A stretch of DNA of 49,543 bases from NCBI GenBank assembly GCA_023423275.1, contig JAFAFW010000001.1, positions 1 through 49,543 of the forward strand, in the 5' to 3' direction. This DNA comes from Pseudomonadota bacterium. Lineage in GTDB: Bacteria > Pseudomonadota > Alphaproteobacteria > Rhizobiales > Hyphomicrobiaceae. Shown piece after piece: positions 34,468 to 42,975 of the stretch; the stretch's first letter is position 1, and each line of letters begins with the position of its first letter. The notes beneath the pieces are model-generated. The model saw only the letters and a list, made by a program, of their open reading frames with translations. It searched no databases and was not told the DNA's origin. The translations under genes and the position numbers were made by a program.

Positions 34468-35433
34468 TCAATACCACACACCGGTCCAGTGCCGCCGTGG
34501 CGGCACGGCCATGAGGCCGACCGGAGCATATGTGTTCTCGGACGACTGCACGATCGGCGGTGATTTCGGCCGGCCATCCAGTTCGTTCAGGCGCGCAACG
34601 CGATCCTCGGTCCGCGGGTGCGTGCGCAGGATCGAGGGGCCGGGGACGCGCCGACCGGGCATGGGGAAGAGATCTTCCCAGAAACGGCCCGTATAGCGCT
34701 CAAGCTTGTTCAAGGCGGAGACCAGCCCATGCGGATCGCCCGTCAACAAGGCGCCTTCGAGATCCGCATCATATTCGCGCGCACGCGACAAACCCAATTG
34801 CAGGAGACTGGACGCCAGCGGCGCGGCGTAAAGCAGAAGAATCGCGCCCCACGATACGAACGTCACGCCGAACATGAATCCCATGAAATTGAACGCCGCC
34901 AGCATCATGGCGATGGTGGACATACCCTGCGTGAACCGGCTCAGCGTATCGGCAAGGCCCATCACCCACAGATCGTTGTTGCGGATATGGCTGATCTCAT
35001 GGGCAAGCACGCCGGCGAGCTCTCGCAGGCTCAGCGTGCGAAGCAGCCCCTCTGTTATCCCGATAAAGGGGGTGCGCGCGCTGCCGGTCGCGAACGCATT
35101 GAGTGTCTGGCTCGGAATGACGAACAGGCGCGGCTGCACCGGCAGTTGGGCACGCTCGGTCAGCACATTGACGACGCGTCCGAGCTGTCCTGCAAGGCGC
35201 GGGTCGAGTTCCCGGGCGCGGTACATCCGCATCACCGCTTCAGGCGGCACGCGCGGCGCAAATAATAACAGGAGCACGACAGCCAGCGCTGCATAGATCA
35301 ATCCAGGCAGTCCCCAGATCAGCACTGCGGAGAGGCCCAGCACCACGCCCAGGCCGCAAAGCAGCAGCACGGAATGAAGCCGGTTGCGACGCTTATGCTC
35401 GCGTCGGGTTTTGTCGTCGAGAAGCGCGGTCAC
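34468..35433 (-). CDS. HtpX-like M48 family zinc metalloprotease
   Basis: A membrane metalloprotease. Read from the GTG at 35433 it has 321 residues starting VTALLDDKTRREHKRRN; an ATG at 35496 would add 21 residues of no membrane or signal character. Two hydrophobic segments (about 22-60) precede the catalytic domain, which has the zinc motif AHEISHI (HEISH at 145-149) and a likely third ligand in SRAREYDADLEG; a second hydrophobic pair (about 170-205) lies between them. HtpX-type enzymes degrade misfolded membrane proteins. The conserved HPRTEDRVARL end supports the family. Ribosome site for the chosen start is weak. Confidence 0.85.
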   Translation of the reverse strand: MTALLDDKTRREHKRRNRLHSVLLLCGLGVVLGLSAVLIWGLPGLIYAALAVVLLLLFAPRVPPEAVMRMYRARELDPRLAGQLGRVVNVLTERAQLPVQPRLFVIPSQTLNAFATGSARTPFIGITEGLLRTLSLRELAGVLAHEISHIRNNDLWVMGLADTLSRFTQGMSTIAMMLAAFNFMGFMFGVTFVSWGAILLLYAAPLASSLLQLGLSRAREYDADLEGALLTGDPHGLVSALNKLERYTGRFWEDLFPMPGRRVPGPSILRTHPRTEDRVARLNELDGRPKSPPIVQSSENTYAPVGLMAVPPRRHWTGVWY

Positions 35434-35520
35434 AGCGGTACAATATCTTTCCGGAGGAGTGACAGGGGCGCTCAGCGTAGCACCCCCGGCGACCATGGGA
35501 AAAGATCAGTCCCCCGCTCA

Positions 35521-36198
35521 TCACATCCGCGAAATGAGAGCCTGATCTTTGGTTGGCTCGGGCTGTTTTGGCGCGGCGGCAATCGCTGCCGGAACGATGT
35601 CCTCAGTCCGATCAACGACGATGAAGGACACCTCCAGGCTCTGGCGGATGAACTGGTCGGCGCGCATGTGCTCAAGCAGCTTCAGGAACGGTGTCCAGAA
35701 ACCGTCGATATTGGCAATGATCACCGGCTTCTGATGCTGGCCGAGCTGCGACCAGGTCAACTGTTCGACCAGTTCTTCCAGCGTGCCGATCCCACCGGGC
35801 AGCGCGACGAAAGCGTCCGACCGCTGGAACATCAGCATTTTGCGCTGATGCATGTCCTCGGTGACAATCAGCTCGTCGACGTCGCGCAGCATGTGCTCGC
35901 GCTCGGACAGGAACGCCGGGATGATGCCGGTTGCCCGTCCGCCTGCGCCCAGGACCGCGCGCGCAACTTCGCCCATCAGGCCAAGGCTGCCGCCGCCATA
36001 GACGAGCCCAATTCCCGATTCGGCGAGGGATCGTCCGAGCGTCCGCGCAGCGTCGGCATAGGCCGGCTTGGCGCCAGCGCCGGAGCCGCAATAGACGCAG
36101 ATATTCTGGATGCCGTTGACCGGCGTTTTCGTGACCAGCTTGTTCATGGAGGACGGCCGTAGGCTCTTTGTCGTCTTGTCGTTCGTAGTCAAATGCAT
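35521..36198 (-). CDS. LOG family protein (TIGR00730-type Rossmann fold)
   Basis: The 225-residue protein has the nucleotide fold of cytokinin-riboside 5'-monophosphate phosphoribohydrolases: ICVYCGSGAGAKPAY, GLVYGGGSLGLMGEVA, and the signature PGGIGTLEE (about 134-142). In plants and Rhodococcus these release free cytokinin bases; in most bacteria they act as AMP/nucleotide 5'-monophosphate nucleosidases, so LOG here does not prove cytokinin production. The ATG at 36198 follows AAGTGG; an ATG at 36147 starting MNKLVTKTP is an alternative. The first 30 residues are a variable lead. It diverges from the Atm1-type gene. Confidence 0.9.
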   Translation of the reverse strand: MHLTTNDKTTKSLRPSSMNKLVTKTPVNGIQNICVYCGSGAGAKPAYADAARTLGRSLAESGIGLVYGGGSLGLMGEVARAVLGAGGRATGIIPAFLSEREHMLRDVDELIVTEDMHQRKMLMFQRSDAFVALPGGIGTLEELVEQLTWSQLGQHQKPVIIANIDGFWTPFLKLLEHMRADQFIRQSLEVSFIVVDRTEDIVPAAIAAAPKQPEPTKDQALISRM

Positions 36199-36261
36199 AC
36201 CCACTTATATTGTGATTGTTGGCGCGAAGCGTAAGCCCCTGTCCCGTCTGAATTACGACAG

Positions 36262-36292
36262 GCCAAGCCCTCCTTTCGGCGGGGGCCTTGGC
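36262..36292. repeat. Small palindromic hairpin, repeat-like
   Basis: GCCAAG (36262-36267) pairs with CTTGGC (36287-36292), and CCCTCC with GGGGG inside, with one bulged C and a loop around TTTCGGC. It sits in the region between the LOG gene and the Atm1-type gene, in the leader of the latter. Hairpins of this CCTTTCGGCGGGGG type often occur as dispersed intergenic repeats in proteobacteria; only one copy is visible here. Confidence 0.45.
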
Positions 36293-36352
36293 TGGCGGAG
36301 TCGCATTCCTGCTGCCGGAATCGTATATGAGCGCCAGCAAAAGGATGACGGC

Positions 36353-38380
36353 ATGGTGGCGCAGGAAGCGGTCAAGGCGGCGGACGAGGGCAACGTTCAC
36401 CGGCAATCTTTGAACATTGTTGACGGCAGCGACCACTGGACGGTTCTGCGCGGCCTGTTGCCGTTTGTCTGGCCGAAAGGGCGGCCCGACCTGCGGTTGC
36501 GCGTCGTCATTGCCTTCGCCGTGCTGTTCGCCGCGAAGGTGGTCACGATCTCGGTGCCGATCTTCTTCAAGGAAGCCACCGATTGGCTGACGTCGCATGC
36601 TCCGGCGCAGGGAAGCGTCGGTGTCGGCGAGGGGCTCGGGATTGCTGCGATTGCCCTGATCCTGGCCTACGGGATCGGGCGCGTGCTCATGATCGTGCTC
36701 AATCAGATCCGCGATTTGTTCTTCACCAAGGTCGGGCTGCATGCGGTGCGCGAGCTGAACAACCGCACCTTCCAGCATCTGCACCGGTTATCGTTGCGCT
36801 TCCACCTGGAGCGGCGCACGGGCGGACTGAGCCGCGTCATCGAACGCGCCACGCGGGGCATCGACTTCATCATCCGCATGGGCATCCTGAACGTGGTGCC
36901 GACGGCGCTGGAACTGCTGCTGATCTGCGGTGTGCTGCTGTATTTCTTCAATTGGCTCTACGTGATTATCATCCTGGCAACGGTGATCGCGTACATGTGG
37001 TTCACGTTCATCGCCAGCGAGCGGCGCATCGCCATTCGCCGCGAGATGAACGACACCGATACCGAGGCCAACACCAAGGCGATCGACAGCCTGCTCAACT
37101 TCGAGACTGTGAAATACTTCGGCAACGAGGCTCTGGAAGCGCGCCGTTTCGACGAGACGATGGCGCGCTATGAGGTGGCGGCGGCCAAGTCTTATCAGTC
37201 ACTTGGCGTCCTGAACTCGGGACAGGCGCTGATCTTCACAATCGGTATGACGGCCGTCATGGTGCTGACTGCGCGCGGGATCATGGCCGGGCAGCATACG
37301 ATCGGCGACTTCGTGCTGATCAACTCGGTTCTGATCCAGCTCTACATGCCGCTCAATTTCATGGGCATGGTCTATCGCGACATCAAGCAGGGGCTGGTCG
37401 ACCTCGAAAACATGTTCACACTGCTCGACGAGAAGCCGGAAGTGGTCGACAAGCCGGGGGCACCGCCGCTGCACGTCGAGCAGGGAACGATCCGTTTCGA
37501 GCACGTCAGCTTTTTCTATGACCCCGACCGGCCGATCCTGAATGATGTGTCGTTCGAGATTCCGGCCGGCAAGATGGTGGCTATCGTCGGTCCGTCCGGC
37601 GCGGGCAAGTCTACCATCAGCCGCATTCTGTTTCGCTTCTACGACATCGCCAGCGGCCGGGTCACGATCGACGGACAGGATATCCGCGATGTAACGCAGG
37701 AGAGTGTGCGCGCGGCGATCGGCGTCGTCCCGCAGGATACGGTGCTGTTCAACGATACGATCTTTTACAACATCAAGTATGGCCGCCCGGACGCGGCGGA
37801 AGAGGAAGTCTATGCCGCGGCGCGGCTGGCGCAGATCGATGGCTTCATCCGCCAGCTTCCGCAGGGGTATCGCGCCATGGTCGGTGAGCGCGGCCTGAAA
37901 CTATCCGGAGGCGAGAAGCAACGCGTCGCCATCGCGCGGACGATCCTGAAGCGACCGCCGATCCTCATGTTGGATGAAGCGACCAGCGCGCTCGATAGCC
38001 ACACGGAAAAAGAGATCCAGGACGCGCTTGATAAGGTCGCACGGGACAGGACGACGCTGATTATCGCGCATCGTCTGTCCACGATCGTGCATGCCGATAA
38101 CATCCTGGTTCTGGAGAAAGGTTGCCTGGTCGAGCAGGGTACGCATGCGCAGTTGCTGGCGAAGAACGGCCTTTATGCGGGGCTGTGGAACCGGCAATTG
38201 CAGGCTGCAAAAGCGCGTGAGGAATTGGCGCGGCGGCTCGAAGAGGCCGAGGAGGCTGGTGCATTGCGACCTGCCGACAGGCTGCCGTCTTCCAGCGAAG
38301 TCAGTGAAATCGGTCCGCAGCGCCCGGTTATCGAAGAGTTCAAGCCGCGCGCCGGCGACGAGAACGACGGCCCGCCATGA
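36353..38380 (+). CDS. Atm1-type ABC exporter (heavy metal tolerance / Fe-S biogenesis family)
   Basis: A half-size ABC exporter in the Atm1/ABCB7 group, which exports glutathione-related sulfur or metal conjugates across the inner membrane. From the ATG at 36353 (AAGGA eight bases upstream) it has 675 residues: a six-helix membrane domain (about 50-345) with the Atm1-typical NFETVKYFGNEALEARRF, then the ATPase domain with Walker A GPSGAGKST (413-421), signature LSGGEKQRVAIAR, and Walker B ILMLDEATSALD. The C-terminal 60 residues are polar and variable. The open frame extends upstream but without a ribosome site. Its stop overlaps the start of the next gene (ATGA). Confidence 0.9.
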   Translation: MVAQEAVKAADEGNVHRQSLNIVDGSDHWTVLRGLLPFVWPKGRPDLRLRVVIAFAVLFAAKVVTISVPIFFKEATDWLTSHAPAQGSVGVGEGLGIAAIALILAYGIGRVLMIVLNQIRDLFFTKVGLHAVRELNNRTFQHLHRLSLRFHLERRTGGLSRVIERATRGIDFIIRMGILNVVPTALELLLICGVLLYFFNWLYVIIILATVIAYMWFTFIASERRIAIRREMNDTDTEANTKAIDSLLNFETVKYFGNEALEARRFDETMARYEVAAAKSYQSLGVLNSGQALIFTIGMTAVMVLTARGIMAGQHTIGDFVLINSVLIQLYMPLNFMGMVYRDIKQGLVDLENMFTLLDEKPEVVDKPGAPPLHVEQGTIRFEHVSFFYDPDRPILNDVSFEIPAGKMVAIVGPSGAGKSTISRILFRFYDIASGRVTIDGQDIRDVTQESVRAAIGVVPQDTVLFNDTIFYNIKYGRPDAAEEEVYAAARLAQIDGFIRQLPQGYRAMVGERGLKLSGGEKQRVAIARTILKRPPILMLDEATSALDSHTEKEIQDALDKVARDRTTLIIAHRLSTIVHADNILVLEKGCLVEQGTHAQLLAKNGLYAGLWNRQLQAAKAREELARRLEEAEEAGALRPADRLPSSSEVSEIGPQRPVIEEFKPRAGDENDGPP

Positions 38381-39018
38381 CGACTGAACGCGATCCTCCG
38401 CCAGCATCGCCGGATCGCGCGTCATTGAGCGATCTGCCACGATGGATCGGCCGGGGGCTCGTGCGGATCGCCAAGGGTGCCGTCGACCTGGTCCTTGCGC
38501 TGATCCTGTTGTTCGAGGAATGGGGCTGGCGTCCACTCGCGAACCTCATCGGCCGGTTGCGCCGCTTCGAAATATGGGCTCGGTTCGAGAATTGGCTGAC
38601 GACGCTGCCGCCTTACGGAGCGCTGTGCGCGTTCGTGCTGCCCTCGTGTTTAATTTTTCCGCTGAAGATTGCCGCGGTCTACCTTGTCGCGACCGGGCAC
38701 TTCCTGACCGCGGCGCTGCTGCTGCTCGGCGCGAAGGTGGTCGGCACGGCGGTCCTGGCGCGCATTTTCGTTCTGACCCAGCCCAAGCTGATGCAAATCG
38801 GTTGGTTCGCGTCGCTGTATGATTGGGTGGTGCCGTGGAAGGACGCGCTGTTTGCGCGCATCCGGGCGAGCTGGGCGTGGCGTTATGCGCGTGTGGTCAA
38901 GATGCGGGCAAAGCTGGCCGTGAGGCGCGCTTGGGAAACGCTGCGGCCGCATCTGGGGCGTGTGCGCACTTCGCTTCGTGATCTCTGGCGGCGGCTCATG
39001 CTGCGCGCGCAATCCTGA
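38377..39018 (+). CDS. Small membrane protein of unknown function, coupled to the Atm1-type exporter
   Basis: A 213-residue protein starting in an ATGA overlap with the exporter stop, which implies translational coupling. After a polar lead (Pro/Asp-rich) there is an amphipathic first segment (AVDLVLALILLFEEWGW), then two clear membrane helices (about 85-110 and 113-135: CAFVLPSCLIFPLKIAAVYLV and LTAALLLLGAKVVGTAVL), and a strongly basic Arg/Trp-rich cytosolic tail. I do not recognise a named family, although proteins of this kind occur in Hyphomicrobiales. A role tied to the exporter is an inference from the overlap. Confidence 0.75.
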   Translation: MTTERDPPPASPDRASLSDLPRWIGRGLVRIAKGAVDLVLALILLFEEWGWRPLANLIGRLRRFEIWARFENWLTTLPPYGALCAFVLPSCLIFPLKIAAVYLVATGHFLTAALLLLGAKVVGTAVLARIFVLTQPKLMQIGWFASLYDWVVPWKDALFARIRASWAWRYARVVKMRAKLAVRRAWETLRPHLGRVRTSLRDLWRRLMLRAQS

Positions 39019-39079
39019 TCGTCCGTTTCCGCGCCATCTCCATCGCGGGAATGACGGGTCGAGGAGAGGGTGGCCGTGC

Positions 39080-39997
39080 TTAATCGGTGCGGAATTCGTC
39101 CTTCTTGTAGCCCTGCAGGTAGAGAAGGCTCGTCAGGTCGCCGTGGCGGATAGAGGCCTGAGCTTCGGCAGCCACGATCGGCTTGGCGTGATAGGCAACG
39201 CCGAGACCTGCGGCGCGGATCATGGCCAGATCATTGGCGCCGTCGCCGACTGTCAGCGTTTCGGGTTCGAGGAGACCTAGCTCCTTGCGCAAGTGTTCCA
39301 GCGCGGCAAGTTTTGCCTCACGCCCCAGAACCGGCTTCGTCACGGTTCCCGCGAGTTTGTTATCGATGATCTCCAACGTATTGGCTTGGTGCGTGTTGAA
39401 GCCCAGTCGTTTCGCGATCCGTTCGGTGAAGAACGTGAAGCCGCCGGAAACGAGCGCGCAGTAAGCACCGTTGTAGCGCATGGTTGCGATGAGCTCGCAT
39501 GCCCCCGGGATCAGCGTTACCTTTTCATCGTAGAGCGTCTGCAGCACCGAGGCATCGAGGCCCTTGAGCAGCCCGACACGCTCATCGAGAGCGGTTTCGA
39601 AGTCGAGTTCACCGCGCATGGCGCGGGCGGTGATATCCGAGATACGCTCGCGCAGCCCGACGAACTCCGCCAGCTCGTCGAGACATTCCTGGGCGATGAT
39701 GGTCGATTCCATATCGGCGACCAGTAGCTTTTTGCGAGTCCAGGCCAGCTCGCCGCTGATGACATTCACATCGATGGGCATGTTGGCAAACGCGGCGCGG
39801 ACAGTCTCGCGGATGCGCACCACCTCGCTCGGGGCGTCGCTGATAAATAACGCCCGCCAGGCTTCGCCGTCAGACAGCCAGTCCTGGTCCAGCTCTGCAC
39901 CGTTGGGCAGGAGAGCGGCAGCCTTGGCCGCGACCTCAGGGGTGACGGCCGGTACATCCGGAGAGCTGGTCAGGACGAGCGCGTAGCAAAGCATCAT
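39080..39997 (-). CDS. serB: Phosphoserine phosphatase
   Basis: SerB releases serine from phosphoserine in the last step of serine synthesis. The 305-residue protein has an N-terminal ACT-like region (1-85) and a HAD phosphatase domain with LLVADMESTIIAQECLDELA (nucleophile Asp95), LVSGGFTFFTERIAKRLGF and the metal site VGDGANDLAMIRAAGLGVAYHAKP. The usual first motif is DMDST; here the acid/base position is Glu97. The remaining motifs are intact, so activity is likely. It diverges from miaA, 59 bases away. Confidence 0.93.
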   Translation of the reverse strand: MMLCYALVLTSSPDVPAVTPEVAAKAAALLPNGAELDQDWLSDGEAWRALFISDAPSEVVRIRETVRAAFANMPIDVNVISGELAWTRKKLLVADMESTIIAQECLDELAEFVGLRERISDITARAMRGELDFETALDERVGLLKGLDASVLQTLYDEKVTLIPGACELIATMRYNGAYCALVSGGFTFFTERIAKRLGFNTHQANTLEIIDNKLAGTVTKPVLGREAKLAALEHLRKELGLLEPETLTVGDGANDLAMIRAAGLGVAYHAKPIVAAEAQASIRHGDLTSLLYLQGYKKDEFRTD

Positions 39998-40056
39998 CTC
40001 AACTGTTCCATCATTTCGCGCTCGCAGGCCCGCCGCTGCTGTTCTAGCAAGGGCGT

Positions 40057-41001
40057 ATGAAATCCTGCCGCGCCATTCTTATTGCCGGACCGACTGCCAG
40101 CGGCAAGTCCGCGCTCGCGATCGAGATCGCCGAGCGTACCGGCGGCGTGGTCATCAATGCCGACAGCATGCAGGTTTATCGCGAACTGCGCATCCTGACC
40201 GCACGCCCGTCGCCGGAGGAGGAAGTGCGCGTTCCGCACCGTCTGTTCGGCTTCGTGCCGGCGCACGAGGCCTATTCGGTTGGCCGCTACGTCTTGGATG
40301 CCGCCGCCGCAATCGCAGAGGTGCAGGCGGAGGGCAGGCTGCCGGTTCTGGTCGGTGGCACGGGGCTGTACTTCAAGGCGCTGCTGGAAGGGTTGTCGCC
40401 AATTCCGCCAGTGCCGGATGACGTGCGGCGGCATTGGCGCGGCGAGGCCGAACGACTCGGAGCGCCCGTGCTGCATCGCCTTCTGGCTGAGCGCGACCCC
40501 GAGATGGCGCAGCGTCTGGCGCCAGGGGATACGCAGCGGATCGTTCGGGCGCTGGAAGTCATACAGGCGACAGGTCAGTCGCTAGCCGTGTGGCAATCCA
40601 TTCGCGGACAGGGAGTGCTGAGCGAGGACGAAACGGCGCGGCTCGTTCTGCTGCCGGATCGCGAGGTGCTCTACCAGCGGATTGACGCACGTTTCGATCG
40701 GATGATCGCGGACGGAGTGCTGGAGGAAGTGAGGGTCTTACAGGCGCTGAAGCTCGCGCCGGATCTCCCTGTCATGACGGCGCATGGCGTGCCGGCTCTG
40801 ATGTCTGCTCTGGCCGGGAGCATGCCGATGGACGACGCCATTGCCGCCGCCAAGGCTGATACGCGCCACTACGCCAAAAGGCAGTTCACGTGGCTGAGGC
40901 GAAACATGATTTCGTGGAAAAATATTTTTTCGCAAGAAATGGAAAGATCATCAGTCAAAATAGATCAATTCATAAAGAATTGTCGGTTGACCGACCGGTG
41001 A
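40057..41001 (+). CDS. miaA: tRNA dimethylallyltransferase
   Basis: MiaA attaches a dimethylallyl group to A37 of tRNAs that read codons starting with U. The 314-residue protein shows the P-loop GPTASGKSALA (9-19), INADSMQVYRELRILTARPS, VGGTGLYFKALLEGLS, and RQFTWLRR near the C-terminus. It is about ten to fifteen residues longer than many relatives, because of a charged tail (SSVKIDQFIKNCRLTDR) encoded by DNA that is clearly AT-richer than its neighbours. The ATG at 40057 follows AAGGGCGT. ilvI starts 87 bases downstream. Confidence 0.94.
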   Translation: MKSCRAILIAGPTASGKSALAIEIAERTGGVVINADSMQVYRELRILTARPSPEEEVRVPHRLFGFVPAHEAYSVGRYVLDAAAAIAEVQAEGRLPVLVGGTGLYFKALLEGLSPIPPVPDDVRRHWRGEAERLGAPVLHRLLAERDPEMAQRLAPGDTQRIVRALEVIQATGQSLAVWQSIRGQGVLSEDETARLVLLPDREVLYQRIDARFDRMIADGVLEEVRVLQALKLAPDLPVMTAHGVPALMSALAGSMPMDDAIAAAKADTRHYAKRQFTWLRRNMISWKNIFSQEMERSSVKIDQFIKNCRLTDR

Positions 41002-41088
41002 AGGCCTTATAGGTTGCGCCGCCGTGACCGCGGGCGATTCCGTGGTGCGCACCCATGCAACTCGAAATATCTTTCGGAGAACCAAGCC

Positions 41089-42855
41089 ATGGCACGCCCG
41101 ATGACCGGCGCCGAAATGGTAATCAAAGCGCTTCAGGATCAGGGAGCCGATTTCATCTTCGGCTATCCCGGTGGCGCGGTACTCCCGATCTACGACGAGC
41201 TATTCCAGCAGGAGAAGGTCAAGCACGTCCTGGTGCGTCAGGAGGGTGGCGCGGTGCATGCCGCCGAGGGCTATGCGCGCTCGACCGGCAGGGTTGGCGT
41301 TGTGCTCGTTACGTCAGGCCCTGGTGCGACCAACGCCGTCACCGGGCTGACCGACGCGCTGATGGATTCGATCCCGGTCGTCTGCCTGACCGGTCAGGTT
41401 CCGACGCACCTCATCGGTTCGGATGCGTTCCAGGAATGCGATACCGTTGGCATCACCCGCTCGTGCACCAAGCACAACTGGCTGGTGAAGGACGTCAACG
41501 ATCTGGCGCGCGTTATCCACGAGGCGTTCTACGTTGCCAAGAGCGGCCGTCCGGGCCCGGTTGTCGTCGATATTCCGAAGGACGTTCAGTTCGCCACCGG
41601 CAATTACGTCGGCCCGTCCAACATCGCACACAAGACCTACAAGCCGCGCTTGAAGCCCGAGCTGGATGGCGTGCGCGATGCGGTGGAGCTGTTGGCGACG
41701 GCCAAGAAGCCGATCTTCTATACCGGCGGCGGTGTCATCAATTCAGGCCCGAAGGCCAGCCAGTTGCTGCGCGAATTTGTGCGTCTCACAGGGGCGCCGA
41801 TCACGTCGACACTGATGGGCTTGGGATCCTATCCCGCGTCCGATAGGCAGTGGCTCGGCATGCTCGGCATGCACGGCACCTACGAATCCAACATGGCCAT
41901 GCACGATTGCGATGTGATGGTCTGCGTCGGCGCGCGCTTCGATGACCGGATTACCGGCCGCATCGATGCGTTCGCGCCGAACTCGAAGAAGATCCACATC
42001 GATATCGATCCGTCCTCGATCAACAAGAACGTCCATGCGCACGTGCCGATCATCGGCGACGTCGCGTATGTGCTTGAGGACATGATCCGCATCTGGAAGT
42101 CTCGGGTGCCTCAGGTCGACAAGGCCGCGCACAAAACGTGGTGGAAGCAGATCGACCAGTGGCGGGCGCGCAAATCGCTCAGCTACAAGCCGAACAGCGA
42201 TGTCATCATGCCTCAGTACGCGATCGAGCGGCTGTACGATCTGATCAAGGATCGCGACGTCTACATCACGACGGAAGTCGGCCAGCATCAGATGTGGGCG
42301 GCACAGTTCTTCAAGTTCGAGGAGCCGAACCGGTGGATGACGTCCGGTGGTCTTGGCACGATGGGCTACGGATTGCCGGCGGCGATCGGCGCGCAGATCG
42401 CGCATCCGAAGTCGCTGGTGGTCGATATCGCGGGCGATGCCTCAATCCTGATGAACATCCAGGAGATGTCGACGGCTATTCAGTATCACCTGCCGGTCAA
42501 GGTGTTCATCCTGAACAACCAGTACATGGGCATGGTGCGCCAGTGGCAGCAGCTTCTGCACGGGAATCGCTACAGCGAAAGCTACACGGAGGCCTTGCCG
42601 GATTTCGTCAAGCTGGCGGAAGCCTACGGCGGCGTCGGCATCCGCTGCGACGACCCGGCGGATCTCGATGACGCGATCATGGAGATGATCAAGACGCCGA
42701 AGCCGGTGCTGTTCGACTGCCGCGTGGCGGCGCTCGCCAACTGCTTCCCGATGATCCCGTCGGGCAAGGCGCACAACGAAATGCTGCTCGGTGAGAACGT
42801 CTCGGATGAAGAGATCGGCAGCGCCATCGGCAAGGAAGGCAAGATGCTGGTGTAG
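41089..42855 (+). CDS. ilvI: Acetolactate synthase large (catalytic) subunit
   Basis: The thiamine-diphosphate enzyme that starts valine, leucine and isoleucine synthesis; it works with IlvH. From the ATG at 41089 (GGAGA eight bases upstream) it has 588 residues: FIFGYPGGAVLPIYDELF, the cofactor glutamate in RQEGGAVHAAEGYAR, the central FAD-binding domain (about 195-335), and GDASILMNIQEMSTAIQY with NNQYMGMVRQWQQLL in the C-terminal ThDP domain. The frame extends 25 codons upstream to a TTG without a ribosome site. The next gene is a GST, not ilvH, which is unusual. Confidence 0.95.
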   Translation: MARPMTGAEMVIKALQDQGADFIFGYPGGAVLPIYDELFQQEKVKHVLVRQEGGAVHAAEGYARSTGRVGVVLVTSGPGATNAVTGLTDALMDSIPVVCLTGQVPTHLIGSDAFQECDTVGITRSCTKHNWLVKDVNDLARVIHEAFYVAKSGRPGPVVVDIPKDVQFATGNYVGPSNIAHKTYKPRLKPELDGVRDAVELLATAKKPIFYTGGGVINSGPKASQLLREFVRLTGAPITSTLMGLGSYPASDRQWLGMLGMHGTYESNMAMHDCDVMVCVGARFDDRITGRIDAFAPNSKKIHIDIDPSSINKNVHAHVPIIGDVAYVLEDMIRIWKSRVPQVDKAAHKTWWKQIDQWRARKSLSYKPNSDVIMPQYAIERLYDLIKDRDVYITTEVGQHQMWAAQFFKFEEPNRWMTSGGLGTMGYGLPAAIGAQIAHPKSLVVDIAGDASILMNIQEMSTAIQYHLPVKVFILNNQYMGMVRQWQQLLHGNRYSESYTEALPDFVKLAEAYGGVGIRCDDPADLDDAIMEMIKTPKPVLFDCRVAALANCFPMIPSGKAHNEMLLGENVSDEEIGSAIGKEGKMLV

Positions 42856-42890
42856 GCCCGCTGAAAAACTCAGTGATCTGTGAGATGATG

Positions 42891-42925
42891 CGGCTGGCGC
42901 GATGCGTAACGCAGAGCGCCGGCCG
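42891..42925. promoter_or_regulatory. Strong hairpin between ilvI and the GST gene
   Basis: CGGCTGGCGC (42891-42900) pairs with GCGCCGGCCG (42916-42925), ten base pairs with one G-T pair. The 15-base loop itself contains the palindrome TGCGTAACGCA. Only TTT follows, so it is a weak terminator at best; it may reduce read-through from ilvI or protect the ilvI mRNA 3' end. Confidence 0.4.
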
Positions 42926-42975
42926 TTTGGATCACGGTCTAAATCTCACGATGGCGATAGCCCGGGGAATTCTCG

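Noticed and set aside
35521..36198. Cytokinin biosynthesis role for the LOG-family gene
   Set aside because: Family membership alone does not show hormone production; no isopentenyltransferase of the adenylate type is nearby, and miaA modifies tRNA.
41002..41088. Leader peptide with Ile/Val/Leu codons before ilvI
   Set aside because: No short open frame with such a run and no attenuator hairpin is present in the 87-base gap.
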